A DNA stretch of 64,000 bases from Candidatus Gastranaerophilales bacterium (GTDB lineage: Bacteria > Cyanobacteriota > Vampirovibrionia > Gastranaerophilales > Gastranaerophilaceae), in NCBI GenBank assembly GCA_947630535.1, contig CANRHZ010000002.1:55523-119522 (forward strand), in the 5' to 3' direction. Position numbers and translations under genes: made by a program. Under the pieces are notes generated by a model. The model worked only from the letters and a program-made list of their open reading frames with translations. It made no database searches and was not told the origin of the DNA. Below, piece by piece: positions 36,874 through 45,250 of the stretch (its first letter is position 1; each line of letters opens with the position of its first letter).

Positions 36874-37217
36874 ATTCTCACCGCCTTTAAAATACTACAA
36901 CCACTCCTTAAAAGTTTAAGGAGCCTTATATGTATTCTAACTCTTTTGTAAAGCGGCAATTTTGAAGTGCCCGTAATTTCTGCCTGATTACCGTTTTTGG
37001 GGTCTATAAAAAGTGTAATACCCTCGGTATTTATTGTCCAATCCCCTATAACATTGAATGTAAAATCCCCAAAAACCTCGTTTGCAATTTCTGTATGCAG
37101 TGCTTGCAGAAGGCCAATTCTTCTTATGCAGTATATATCTTGCTGATTGTATTTATAGTACTTTGTGAAAGTTTTACGTTTTTTTCTTTTTCTTCTTTTT
37201 TTTCTTTCCATACCCAA
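36846..37217 (-). CDS. Basic small protein at the head of the TerL operon
   Basis: 123 residues with a highly basic N-terminus (RKKRRKRKKRKTF) followed by a compact alpha/beta stretch (ALHTEIANEVFGDFTFNVIG). TTG 37217 has SD AGGAG at 7 nt; ATG 37211 is an alternative. The C-terminus overlaps the next gene by 28 nt. Nucleic-acid binding is suggested by charge only. No family recognised. Confidence 0.55.
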   Translation of the reverse strand: MGMERKKRRKRKKRKTFTKYYKYNQQDIYCIRRIGLLQALHTEIANEVFGDFTFNVIGDWTINTEGITLFIDPKNGNQAEITGTSKLPLYKRVRIHIRLLKLLRSGCSILKAVRICLSTLMTQ

Positions 37218-37384
37218 AATAATACTCCTATTTATTACTAAAAGATATATCTAATAGAAATAAATTTACATTTTTTTACATAAATAGTTTTTAAAAAAAT
37301 CAAAATTGGTTTTGACTTTCGTATTTGTTTTTTATAATATTTATTTTGATTATTGGCACTTTATGAATAGAATTGGAGTTTTTT

Positions 37385-38344
37385 ATGTCAGAAAGAAAAC
37401 TTGTCGGAACAAATGAAATGTTCAAAAAAGCACTTGCAGGCGGATACGCTATTGGTGCTTACAATGTTAACAACATGGAAATTTTGCAAGGTATTGCAGA
37501 AGCTGCTGAAGAAACACAATCTCCTATTATTCTTCAGGTTTCAGCCGGTGCAAGAAAATATGCAAACCAAACTTACTTAATTAAATTGGTTGAAGCTGCA
37601 CTTGCTACAACTACTGTTCCAATTGCACTTCACTTGGACCATGGTGCTGATTTTGAAATTTGCAAAGCTTGTATAGATGGCGGTTTTTCTTCAGTTATGA
37701 TTGACGGCAGCAGATTTCCGTTTGAAGAAAACGTTAAAGTAACTAAACAAGTTGTTGAATATGCTCACCAAAGAGGAGTATCGGTTGAAGCTGAACTCGG
37801 TAAGCTTGCAGGTGTTGAAGATGATGTTAATGTTAGCGACAAAGATGCTAAATATACAAATGTTAAAGAAGCCGTTGAATTTGTAAAACAAACAGGTTGC
37901 GATTCTCTTGCAATTGCAATCGGTACAAGCCACGGTGCATACAAATTCAAAGGAGAAGCAAAACTTGATTTTGAAAGATTAAAAGAAATCAAAGATGCTT
38001 TGCGTGAAGCCGGTTTCGGTGATTATCCGATTGTTCTTCACGGTTCATCTTCCGTTCCTAAAGCATTTGTTGAAAAATGCAACAAATTTGGCGGCAACTT
38101 GCCTGATGCGCAAGGTGTTCCCGAAGAAATGCTTAACTATGCATCAAAACACGGTGTTGCAAAAATCAATATAGATACTGATTTGAGATTGGCTATGACA
38201 TCAACAATCAGAGAATTCTTTATTGAACATCCTGAAAAATTTGACCCGAGAGAATATATGGGCCCCGGCAGAACCGCAGTTAAAGAAATGGTTATGCACA
38301 AAATGAGAGATGTATTGGGTACAGCAGGTCATGCTAAAGACTAA
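37385..38344 (+). CDS. fba: Class II fructose-1,6-bisphosphate aldolase
   Basis: Cleaves fructose-1,6-bisphosphate in glycolysis. Zinc ligands are in LHLDHGADFE and the later VLHGSSSVP; SVEAELGKLAGVEDD, AIGTSHGAYKF and NIDTDLRLA are diagnostic. The ATG at 37385 follows TTGGAG; the in-frame TTG at 37373 is part of that SD. 319 residues. A housekeeping gene embedded between the two halves of the phage-like locus. Confidence 0.95.
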   Translation: MSERKLVGTNEMFKKALAGGYAIGAYNVNNMEILQGIAEAAEETQSPIILQVSAGARKYANQTYLIKLVEAALATTTVPIALHLDHGADFEICKACIDGGFSSVMIDGSRFPFEENVKVTKQVVEYAHQRGVSVEAELGKLAGVEDDVNVSDKDAKYTNVKEAVEFVKQTGCDSLAIAIGTSHGAYKFKGEAKLDFERLKEIKDALREAGFGDYPIVLHGSSSVPKAFVEKCNKFGGNLPDAQGVPEEMLNYASKHGVAKINIDTDLRLAMTSTIREFFIEHPEKFDPREYMGPGRTAVKEMVMHKMRDVLGTAGHAKD

Positions 38345-38362
38345 TAATTAGAATAAAATAAT

Positions 38363-38388
38363 AAGCCCGCTATTTGGCGGGCTTTTAT
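38363..38388 (+). terminator. Terminator after aldolase
   Basis: Stem AAGCCCGC / GCGGGCTT with loop TATTTG and T-rich tail. Confidence 0.82.
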
Positions 38389-38487
38389 TGTATGTACCAA
38401 TTTTTTAATAAATTTTACATATAATTGTCAAACTTAAAAATATCGTATATTATAGGAAAATAGTCTGTTTAAGGAGCTTTATAAATA

Positions 38488-38922
38488 ATGGAAAAACAAA
38501 AAATTGCAATCGGGTGTGACCATGGCGGATTTAACTTGAAAGAAACCATCAAAGAATATCTAAAAGCGCACGATATTGAATTTGTTGATTTTGGTATATA
38601 CACAAAAGAAGCCTGCGATTATCCCATAGTTGCAAAAGCCGTTGCAAACGAAGTGGCACAAGGAAAATGCGACAAAGGAATTCTCGTTTGCGGAACGGGG
38701 CTGGGCATGAGCTTAGCTGCAAATAAAATTAGAGGAATAAGAGCGGTGTCTTTAGAAAATACGTATTCTGCACGTGTTTCAAGGGCTCACAATAATGCAA
38801 ATATTTTATGCCTTGGTGAACGTGTTATAGGGGAGCATTTGGCTCTTGATATAGTTGATATGTGGTTAAAAACGGGCTTTGAGGGCGGCAGACACAAAAG
38901 AAGAATTGATATGATTGAGTAA
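38488..38922 (+). CDS. rpiB: Ribose-5-phosphate isomerase B
   Basis: Interconverts ribose-5-phosphate and ribulose-5-phosphate. IGCDHGGFNLKE, the DYPIVAKAVA segment, catalytic-Cys loop VCGTGLGMSLAANKI, and SRAHNNANILCLGERVIG are characteristic. 144 residues. SD AAGGAG. Confidence 0.94.
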   Translation: MEKQKIAIGCDHGGFNLKETIKEYLKAHDIEFVDFGIYTKEACDYPIVAKAVANEVAQGKCDKGILVCGTGLGMSLAANKIRGIRAVSLENTYSARVSRAHNNANILCLGERVIGEHLALDIVDMWLKTGFEGGRHKRRIDMIE

Positions 38923-39013
38923 ATAAAAAGGCTAAAATATGTTTTATTGTTAATTTTTTGCTAAATTAAACAGTTTAACTTATACTTTTTTTGTAATTTT
39001 GGAGAAAAATAAA

Positions 39014-39478
39014 ATGGATGAAAAAGAAATAATCCTCGGGCAGTATAAAGTCTATTCGGATGCCAAAGAAAATTTTATAAACAGACACTTTGCAACAAAT
39101 CGTTTTTATTTTGTATTTTCTTTTGCGCTCCTTTTTGCTACCTATGTTTTTCACACATTATCTCCGGGCATTGTTCCTCTTATAGTTACGGCGGTTTTTG
39201 GAATAGCGGTTTCAATTTTATGGTGGCTCAACATTGATTCATATCAGACATTAATTAAGGTAAAATATTCTTGCGTGCTTGAATATCTTGAAACTAAACT
39301 TCCCGAAGCTCCGTATAAAAAGGAATTCATAGAAAACCAAAAAATGAAAAAAACTAAAAACTTCCTTTTTGCAGATGTTCAAAAAGGGTTTGCAGGACTT
39401 TTATTTTTTGTATTTATCATAATTTGCTTAATTGCAATAATTGAAATGCTAAACTATAAAAATCCTACGATAATTTAA
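39014..39478 (+). CDS. Two-helix membrane protein, RipA-like
   Basis: 154 residues from ATG 39014 (SD GGAGA). A cytosolic N-terminus (QYKVYSDAKENFINRHFATNRFYF) is followed by two adjacent helices (about 40-80), an amphipathic linker and a third hydrophobic helix near 127-147. The layout resembles small RipA-type octameric membrane proteins, but this is a loose resemblance. It ends with a terminator that separates it from the particle operon. Confidence 0.6.
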   Translation: MDEKEIILGQYKVYSDAKENFINRHFATNRFYFVFSFALLFATYVFHTLSPGIVPLIVTAVFGIAVSILWWLNIDSYQTLIKVKYSCVLEYLETKLPEAPYKKEFIENQKMKKTKNFLFADVQKGFAGLLFFVFIIICLIAIIEMLNYKNPTII

Positions 39479-39503
39479 AAAATAAAATTATATAATAAGG
39501 ACT

Positions 39504-39530
39504 AAGGGGTTTTTTAAACTCCTTTTTCTT
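39504..39530 (+). terminator. Terminator after the RipA-like gene
   Basis: Stem AAGGGGTTT / AAACTCCTT with one G-T pair, followed by T-rich sequence. Confidence 0.7.
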
Positions 39531-39704
39531 TTCTTAAAAATCGGGGAAAAAAAAGGGTATTTCTACCCATTCGCATACTATCCGAAGCATTAACAACAAT
39601 ATTACTATACCCCATAATGCCATGATTTGCAAATTTTTGTTAAGAAATGTAAATCAACTCAAATTTTTTAAGATTTTTTATAAATTTGTACCCAACATTT
39701 TATA

Positions 39705-39746
39705 AATTAGCCATCTGGGCTAGGAATATAGCCCAGATGGCTAATT
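39705..39746. promoter_or_regulatory. Perfect 18-bp-arm palindrome upstream of particle operon
   Basis: AATTAGCCATCTGGGCTA and its exact complement flank a 6-nt centre GGAATA. No T-run follows, so it is not a terminator. A TATAGT -10-like box begins 21 nt after it, placing the palindrome in the upstream promoter zone. Likely an operator for the phage-derived operon, or a processed RNA hairpin. Confidence 0.6.
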
Positions 39747-39811
39747 ATGACACCTGCCTTGTCGGGCTATAGTGTTTTTAAAATTTTTTATTCTTTTTTT
39801 AGGAGTTTGAT

Positions 39812-40003
39812 ATGGAATTTGTAAATGAGCAGATTGCGATTCCTGTTTGCGTCTATATCGGGCTTGAACAAATCGCAAAAAATTTAAAGCTTTCAACAAA
39901 CGAGATTATTCTGTATGCAATATTAGGCTATTTATCCAATGATAACAAGGGTTTCAATCCGCAAAAAAATGCCCGTTTTGATAACACCTATAATGAAATT
40001 TAG
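39812..40003 (+). CDS. Small first gene of the particle operon, function unknown
   Basis: 63 residues, SD AGGAG. Mostly helical (PVCVYIGLEQIAKNLKLSTNEIILYAILGYL), with a polar tail. Its place just upstream of the scaffold gene suggests a regulatory or head-associated role, but no family is recognised. Confidence 0.6.
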   Translation: MEFVNEQIAIPVCVYIGLEQIAKNLKLSTNEIILYAILGYLSNDNKGFNPQKNARFDNTYNEI

Positions 40004-40050
40004 GTGGATAAATTAATCAATTAAAATTTAAAAACAGAAAGGAAGGATTA

Positions 40051-40533
40051 ATGGAAATTGCCGAAAACACACAGTTGGAAGAAAGCTTAAAGCCTGTTTA
40101 TTCTCAAAAAGATTTTGATGAGTATAAAGAAAAGCTTGAAGATGATTTCCAAAAAAAAGAGGCTTTAATTAAAGAGGAAGCCAAGAAAGAAAATCAAAAG
40201 GAGAACATGTCCGAATTGGAACTTGCAAAGGCAGAACTTGAGGATATGAAGAAAAAGTATCAGCAAAAAGAGGACGAGTGCACTATTTCTCGACAGAAGG
40301 AAGAAACCCTTGTTTGTTTAAAGGATGCCGAACTTGATAAAAAGGCGCTTGAACTCGTTTATGTTCCGCTTGATATGGACTCAACAAAAAAGAATATAGA
40401 AATTCTAAAGGAGCTTATGGTGGATTTAAGAAAAGACATATTTAAAAATACCATCAATGCTCCCGTATTGGAAGCTTCCGATAATACAACATACGACCCC
40501 TTTATCGAAGGGTTTGATACTAACAGATTATAA
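40051..40533 (+). CDS. Capsid scaffold-like protein
   Basis: 160 residues, very Glu/Lys-rich and helical (about 20-85 likely coiled coil), with the C-terminal end YDPFIEGFDTNRL. It sits immediately before the major capsid gene, the standard place for a scaffold (DUF4355-like) protein that templates procapsid assembly. Assigned by composition and position. Confidence 0.7.
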   Translation: MEIAENTQLEESLKPVYSQKDFDEYKEKLEDDFQKKEALIKEEAKKENQKENMSELELAKAELEDMKKKYQQKEDECTISRQKEETLVCLKDAELDKKALELVYVPLDMDSTKKNIEILKELMVDLRKDIFKNTINAPVLEASDNTTYDPFIEGFDTNRL

Positions 40534-40550
40534 AAAGAAAGGAAAATAAA

Positions 40551-41372
40551 ATGACAATTAATCTTGCACAAAAGTATTCACCTAAAGTTGACGAAAGATT
40601 TAAAACTCAATCTTTAACCGATTCAATTATAAATAACGATTACGATTGGACGGGAGTTGACACCGTAAAAATATATTCAATTGAAACGGTTTCTCTTTCG
40701 GATTATACAAAAACAGGAACCCAAAGATACGGTGACCCTTCTGAACTTGGTGATAGCGTTCAATCCTTAACTTTAACTCAGGATAAAGCTTTTACATTTA
40801 CAATTGATAAAGCATACGAACTTGCCCAAGAAGGGGTTAAATCCGCAGGAACGGCACTTCGTCGTCAGCTTGATGAAGTTGTTATACCGGAAATTGACAT
40901 ATATCGTATTTCAAAACTTGTAAGCGAAGCTAAAAATTCGTCTGTTTCTCAGACAACAAAGACTAACGCATTTGAACAGTTTTTGACTGCAATGGAAACA
41001 CTCTCTGAAGAAAAAGTTCCAATCTCGGGAAGAATAGCTCTTGTAAGTCCCTCTTATTATAAATTCTTGAAATTAGACGATACTTTTATAAAAAATTCAG
41101 ACTTAGGACAACAAACCGTATTTAACGGACAGGTTGGCGTTATTGACGGTGTTCCTGTTATTGTTGCTCCATCAAGCTATATGGGAGAAAATGTTAACTT
41201 TATTATTACACACCCCGGTGCTCTTGTTGCACCTGTTAAATTAAACGAATACAAAGTTCATATTAATCCGCCCGGTGTTTCAGGTTCGCTTGTTGAAGGA
41301 AGGATTATTCATGATGCCTTTGTATTATCAAACAAAAAAGGCGCAATTTATGTTCATAAAACCGCAGAATAA
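40551..41372 (+). CDS. Major capsid protein (HK97-fold type)
   Basis: 273 residues opening NLAQKYSPKVDERFKTQSL, with VDTVKIYSIETVSLSDY, a DKAFTFTIDKAYELA helix, RQLDEVVIPEIDIYR and a C-terminal GALVAPVKLNEYKVH; this pattern is seen in coat proteins of PBSX-like and clostridial phages. It follows the scaffold by 17 nt with SD AAAGAAAGG. No cleaved delta domain is evident, and no head protease is in the locus, consistent with a separate scaffold. Confidence 0.78.
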   Translation: MTINLAQKYSPKVDERFKTQSLTDSIINNDYDWTGVDTVKIYSIETVSLSDYTKTGTQRYGDPSELGDSVQSLTLTQDKAFTFTIDKAYELAQEGVKSAGTALRRQLDEVVIPEIDIYRISKLVSEAKNSSVSQTTKTNAFEQFLTAMETLSEEKVPISGRIALVSPSYYKFLKLDDTFIKNSDLGQQTVFNGQVGVIDGVPVIVAPSSYMGENVNFIITHPGALVAPVKLNEYKVHINPPGVSGSLVEGRIIHDAFVLSNKKGAIYVHKTAE

Positions 41373-41419
41373 AAAATAAATTAAAAAAGAAGTTACCAAA
41401 GATAAAAGGAGTTTAACAG

Positions 41420-41722
41420 TTGCAAAATCAGCTTATAGAAACCGTTTATAATATGACCGGTTTAGAGAAAAACGAATCAAACAGTATTAAAATAACAGCA
41501 TATATTAACGAAATACTTTCCTATCTTAACAGAGACGATATAATACCTGAAATTTTCCCCGTTATGGCAGAAGTTATCTCTCTGGGTTTGATTTCAAATA
41601 ATGATGGCTCTGTTCAATCCTTGAGTGAGGGCGATTTAAGTATTACATACAACAATAAATCGCCCTTCTTTGGCAAACTTGACTCTTTTAAATTGGTAAG
41701 AGGAATAAAAGACGATGTTTAA
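41420..41722 (+). CDS. Head-tail connector/adaptor protein
   Basis: 100 residues from a TTG start with SD AAAGGAG. Small helical protein (NSIKITAYINEILSYLNRDD) of the gp6/YqbG-type adaptor size, located directly after the capsid gene and overlapping the next gene by 8 nt. Function assigned by synteny with PBSX-like phages. Confidence 0.65.
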   Translation: MQNQLIETVYNMTGLEKNESNSIKITAYINEILSYLNRDDIIPEIFPVMAEVISLGLISNNDGSVQSLSEGDLSITYNNKSPFFGKLDSFKLVRGIKDDV

Positions 41723-42050
41723 AGACGACAGATTAACCGTCAAAAGAGAGCACTACGAACTTATAGAAGGAGAAGCAATTTATTCCAATCCTGTAGTTGT
41801 ATTTGAGGATATACCTTGTCATCTTTCGGTGAGTTTGAATAATACAACTAAAATAAACTCTGCTCCCTTTCTTGAGTCTGAATATACTTTATTTTTAGAC
41901 TATGACCCAAACATTAACATTAATAAAAACGATATTTTGCTTGTTAAAACATCGAAAAATGAACACTATAAGCTATTTGCAGGTGACATAAAGGCCTATA
42001 ACCATTCAATCCAAATAAAATGCAAACAACAAAAGATTATAGAAAGCTAA
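41715..42050 (+). CDS. Head closure/stopper-like protein (XkdH/YqbH position)
   Basis: 111 residues, beta-rich: VFEDIPCHLSVSL, FLESEYTLFLDYDP and NKNDILLVKT are characteristic of phage head-closure proteins that cap the connector. Overlaps the gene before it and precedes the tail terminator. Confidence 0.7.
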   Translation: MFKDDRLTVKREHYELIEGEAIYSNPVVVFEDIPCHLSVSLNNTTKINSAPFLESEYTLFLDYDPNININKNDILLVKTSKNEHYKLFAGDIKAYNHSIQIKCKQQKIIES

Positions 42051-42056
42051 ACGGCT

Positions 42057-42479
42057 ATGATTATCGAAGAAATAAAAAACTCAATCAGAAAAACTATTTT
42101 CAATAAAGATAAAGACATAATATTCCATTTTGAACAAGTAAGTCATACGGGATTTCCATACGCAATATTGCGGGTGAAAAATTTTAAAATAGAACCCTAT
42201 AACTACCAGAATAAACAAAAATGCAGCTTTTCTTTTGAAATTGTTTATCAAAAAAGTGAGGATAATTCCGTAACTGATTTATTTAACGGCCAAACTCTTT
42301 TAAATGAAGCGCTTTTGCCTGCTATATCCATAAACAATAAGAATATTACTCTTGATAATCCCGTTTTTACCATGGAAGATAAGCAACTCATTATGTCTTT
42401 TGATATAACTTTGTACACTCTGGAAGATGATACAAACGAACAGATGAAAACTATTGATATTACAATAAAAGGAGAATAA
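42057..42479 (+). CDS. Tail terminator-like protein
   Basis: 140 residues; alpha/beta pattern with GFPYAILRVKNFKIEPYNY and MEDKQLIMSFDITLYTLE, as in DUF6838-type tail completion proteins. Its place between head closure and sheath fits the protein that ends tail polymerisation. Confidence 0.68.
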   Translation: MIIEEIKNSIRKTIFNKDKDIIFHFEQVSHTGFPYAILRVKNFKIEPYNYQNKQKCSFSFEIVYQKSEDNSVTDLFNGQTLLNEALLPAISINNKNITLDNPVFTMEDKQLIMSFDITLYTLEDDTNEQMKTIDITIKGE

Positions 42480-42481
42480 AA

Positions 42482-43564
42482 ATGCCCGATACGCAACCGA
42501 AATTTACGGTAACATTTAAAGAACTTGCCATAAATGCAATAAAAAGACAAACTAGAGGACATGTAATTTTAGTCCTTAATTCCGAAAAAGATGAAATTAC
42601 CTATAAAACATTTTCTGATGTTAAAAAAGAAGATTATTCGGCTGATGATTATTTAATGTTGGACCTTTGTTTTAGAGGCACCCCGAAAAAAGTAACCGTA
42701 TTAAAAAATGAGGAAGAATTATCCGAGCTCACAACAAAGCTGGATAAATACGATAACTATACTCTTTGCCATCCGTACTCAACGGAAAGTGATGCAACAT
42801 CACTAAAGACTTATTTAAAAAACAAAAGAGAAAAAAATAACTATTCAATTGCGATTTTTGCAAATAAGACCGGGATGGATTCTGAATTTATTATTAATTT
42901 TGTATCCAATGAAATTAAAGTTTCGATTAATGATGAAATTAAAACTCTGACCCCCGACCAATACACATCAAGAATTGCGGGAGCATTTGCAGGCTTATCA
43001 AACAGTCGTTCCCTGACTTATTTTGAATTGAATGAAATCTTAAGTACCGAAATAAAGCCGGATGAAGATGATATAGTCAAGAACGGCGGGCTTTGTATAA
43101 TCTATCAGGACGGAAGTTATAAATTGGGACGTGCGGTTAATTCTCTTGTTACTCTGGAAAACGGCATTTCCGAAGCTTTCCAAAAAATCAGAATTGTAAA
43201 TATTATGGATATGATTGCAAACGACATCATATCAACATTCAGAAAAAGTTATGTCGGCAAATACACAAATAATTACGCAAATAAAAAACGCTTTATAGGT
43301 GCCGTTAATACTTATTTAAACAGTCTTGCACAAGAAGGTCTTTTGGATATTGAAGGGGACAATTCAGTGCAATTAAGCTATTCAAAAATTAAGACTTTTA
43401 TCGAGTCAAAAGGTGTAAGCACAGAAGATATGTCATATCAGGATATTATCAAATATAACACGGGCTCAAAAGTTTTACTTGACGGGGTATGTTCACCCGT
43501 TGATTGTATGGAAGACTTAGACCTTGGTTTTTATCTTTTTCAGGCTTTAGAAAGTGAGGAATAA
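42482..43564 (+). CDS. Contractile tail sheath protein (XkdK-like)
   Basis: 360 residues. The N-terminal domain has ELAINAIKRQTRGHVILVLNS; the C-terminal half contains RIAGAFAGLSNSRSLTYFELN, GGLCIIYQDGSYKLGRAVNSL, and NIMDMIANDIISTFRKSYVGKY, the sheath core repeated in PBSX-type myophages. Shorter than T4 sheath, as usual for this family. Start SD GGAG. It establishes that the tail is contractile. Confidence 0.85.
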   Translation: MPDTQPKFTVTFKELAINAIKRQTRGHVILVLNSEKDEITYKTFSDVKKEDYSADDYLMLDLCFRGTPKKVTVLKNEEELSELTTKLDKYDNYTLCHPYSTESDATSLKTYLKNKREKNNYSIAIFANKTGMDSEFIINFVSNEIKVSINDEIKTLTPDQYTSRIAGAFAGLSNSRSLTYFELNEILSTEIKPDEDDIVKNGGLCIIYQDGSYKLGRAVNSLVTLENGISEAFQKIRIVNIMDMIANDIISTFRKSYVGKYTNNYANKKRFIGAVNTYLNSLAQEGLLDIEGDNSVQLSYSKIKTFIESKGVSTEDMSYQDIIKYNTGSKVLLDGVCSPVDCMEDLDLGFYLFQALESEE

Positions 43565-43565
43565 C

Positions 43566-43985
43566 ATGACAACAGTTGAAAGCGCACTAAGAGGCACATA
43601 CGGCAGAGTTTGGCTTGAGGGTGAAGAAATAGGAATTCTAAAAAATATAACATTAAACGTTACTCCGCAATATGAAGATGTAATTGTAGGTTTTACGGTT
43701 GACAGACAAGCCGTTTCAATACAATACTCCGGAGATTTAATCTTTGAAGCCGTAAATTCAATTTCAAGCGAACTTTGTATGAAATACCTTAAAAATGCAA
43801 ATATGAGATTTACTATAGAATGCAACCTTTCTGACCCTGCATCAGGCGGAAGCGAAGAAGGATACACAATAAACGGAGTTACGTTTGATGAATTTCCGCT
43901 TGCAAATTGGCAAAAAGGGGCATTAATCGAGAAAGCATTTAAATACAGAGCATCCGATATAGTGGTTATTGACTCTATTAAATAA
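43566..43985 (+). CDS. Tail tube protein (XkdM-like)
   Basis: 139 residues starting MTTVESALRGTYGRVWLEGEEIG; beta-barrel-like with QAVSIQYSGDLIFE and GVTFDEFPLANWQKG, matching the DUF2001/XkdM inner tube family. ATG 43566 follows GAGGA one base after the sheath stop. Confidence 0.82.
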   Translation: MTTVESALRGTYGRVWLEGEEIGILKNITLNVTPQYEDVIVGFTVDRQAVSIQYSGDLIFEAVNSISSELCMKYLKNANMRFTIECNLSDPASGGSEEGYTINGVTFDEFPLANWQKGALIEKAFKYRASDIVVIDSIK

Positions 43986-43998
43986 AGGAATTTTTCAT

Positions 43999-44391
43999 AT
44001 GATTACACCGGAAGATATGATGAAAAAAATTGAAAAAGCATTTTTTCAAAGGAATAAAAGAGAAAAGACGGACTTCCCCTTAAACGGGGAGGTCTGGGAA
44101 GTTCTCTTGCTCACAAGGCAAGAAAAAGCAGATCTTATATATTCTATTAAATCGGACACGACATCTTCTTTTAAATCTGTTCTTGAATGGTTAAAACCTT
44201 CAATCTACAAAGCTTTTCAATTAAAAGAAGCAGCCATAAAGGCAAAGTCCGAAGGGTATATTACAACATACTACGATGTTATAGAGAGGCTTTTTGATCC
44301 GGATGAGCTCGTAGAGATAGTTCATTTTATGCTCTCAAAAAATAACATTCATCCCATAAGTATCAGAAAAGAACTAATTGAAACCAAATAA
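43999..44391 (+). CDS. Tail assembly chaperone (XkdN-like)
   Basis: 130 residues from ATG 43999 (SD AAAGGA); the upstream in-frame TTG is not needed. PLNGEVWEVLLLTRQEKADLIYSIK and IERLFDPDELVEIVHFMLSKN resemble chaperones that in phages bind the tape measure. That this gene is kept while no tape measure follows is odd. Confidence 0.72.
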   Translation: MITPEDMMKKIEKAFFQRNKREKTDFPLNGEVWEVLLLTRQEKADLIYSIKSDTTSSFKSVLEWLKPSIYKAFQLKEAAIKAKSEGYITTYYDVIERLFDPDELVEIVHFMLSKNNIHPISIRKELIETK

Positions 44392-44410
44392 CGTCAGATA
44401 AGAAGAAGAA

Positions 44411-44578
44411 ATGAATACAAAACAACTAAAAGAACACTCATCAAACAATAATTGCTATTACTTCTATGTTGAAAATCTTCTTATAGAAGATAATAAAGAG
44501 TTTGAATACTTTGCAGAGGAACTTACCAAATCAATTAAAGCTGCGGCTCAAAATGAAGGTGTTGCCAAGGGTTATTAA
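44411..44578 (+). CDS. Short ORF at the tape-measure position, possible relic
   Basis: 55 residues: a polar start (NTKQLKEHSSNNNCYYFYVEN) then an acidic helix EFEYFAEELTKSIKAAAQNE. In PBSX-like operons a tape measure of several hundred residues lies between the chaperone and the LysM protein. Here only these 55 codons remain. The tail helix could be the end of a deleted tape measure, or the second chaperone frame. Weak RBS. Confidence 0.5.
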   Translation: MNTKQLKEHSSNNNCYYFYVENLLIEDNKEFEYFAEELTKSIKAAAQNEGVAKGY

Positions 44579-44588
44579 AGAGGTTTAT

Positions 44589-45248
44589 ATGTCATCAAAA
44601 AGATTAAATATAATGCTATATTCAGACTATACCGGAGAACAGATAATCTTGCCGGTTAATCCTGAAAAAATCAGTATAAAATACGAAAAAGACATAGAAA
44701 GTCTTGATATTTTAGGCTTTGGACAGGTTAATATAATGGGAAACCAAAAACCGTTAAGGGTAACCCTTGAACATTTTTTACCCGAGGACAACAGTATTTT
44801 TGGTACATATTCGGGAATAATGACGGATTCTGATGGGCTTGGGAACTATATCGAATATGAATATTCCTCTAAAAGAGCGGTTGATATTTTAAAAAGATGG
44901 GCTCAAACAAAAATAAAAGCAAGACTTGTAATTGATGATGAATTAAATATAGAAGTTATAGTGTCCTCATTCAGTGAAACCATAAGGGAAAGCACATCTT
45001 CTAAGCCTTATATTTTGGATTTAATCGAATATAAAAATCCTGCCGTTTATAAAAAGAATTCCTTTGGGCTTATAAAAAGGATGAAAAATCTCATAACACC
45101 TGTTTCTGTTCTAATGAAGCAGGGAGATACCTTATATTCCATTGCGGATAAATATGGTCTGGATTTTAAGGCTCTTAAAAAGAAAAACGATATTCAAGAT
45201 GTTAATAAAACGTACTTAGGTAAAAAACTGCGCATCAAAGGGGAATAA
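44589..45248 (+). CDS. LysM-containing baseplate/tail protein (XkdP-like)
   Basis: 219 residues from ATG 44589 (SD AGAGG). The N-terminal part (MLYSDYTGEQIILPVNPEKI) is typical XkdP; a C-terminal LysM follows (QGDTLYSIADKYGLDFKALKKKNDI). It connects tube and hub in contractile tails; related proteins occur in all PBSX-type baseplates. Confidence 0.82.
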   Translation: MSSKRLNIMLYSDYTGEQIILPVNPEKISIKYEKDIESLDILGFGQVNIMGNQKPLRVTLEHFLPEDNSIFGTYSGIMTDSDGLGNYIEYEYSSKRAVDILKRWAQTKIKARLVIDDELNIEVIVSSFSETIRESTSSKPYILDLIEYKNPAVYKKNSFGLIKRMKNLITPVSVLMKQGDTLYSIADKYGLDFKALKKKNDIQDVNKTYLGKKLRIKGE

Positions 45249-45250
45249 AA

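Larger units (their letters stand above)
39479..39811. other. Intergenic regulatory region before the particle operon
   Basis: 333 bp without a gene. It contains a terminator (39504-39530), a small GGGTA/TACCC hairpin (39557-39570), the long palindrome at 39705-39746, a TATAGT box (39768-39773) and the SD AGGAG for the first particle gene. Confidence 0.6.
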
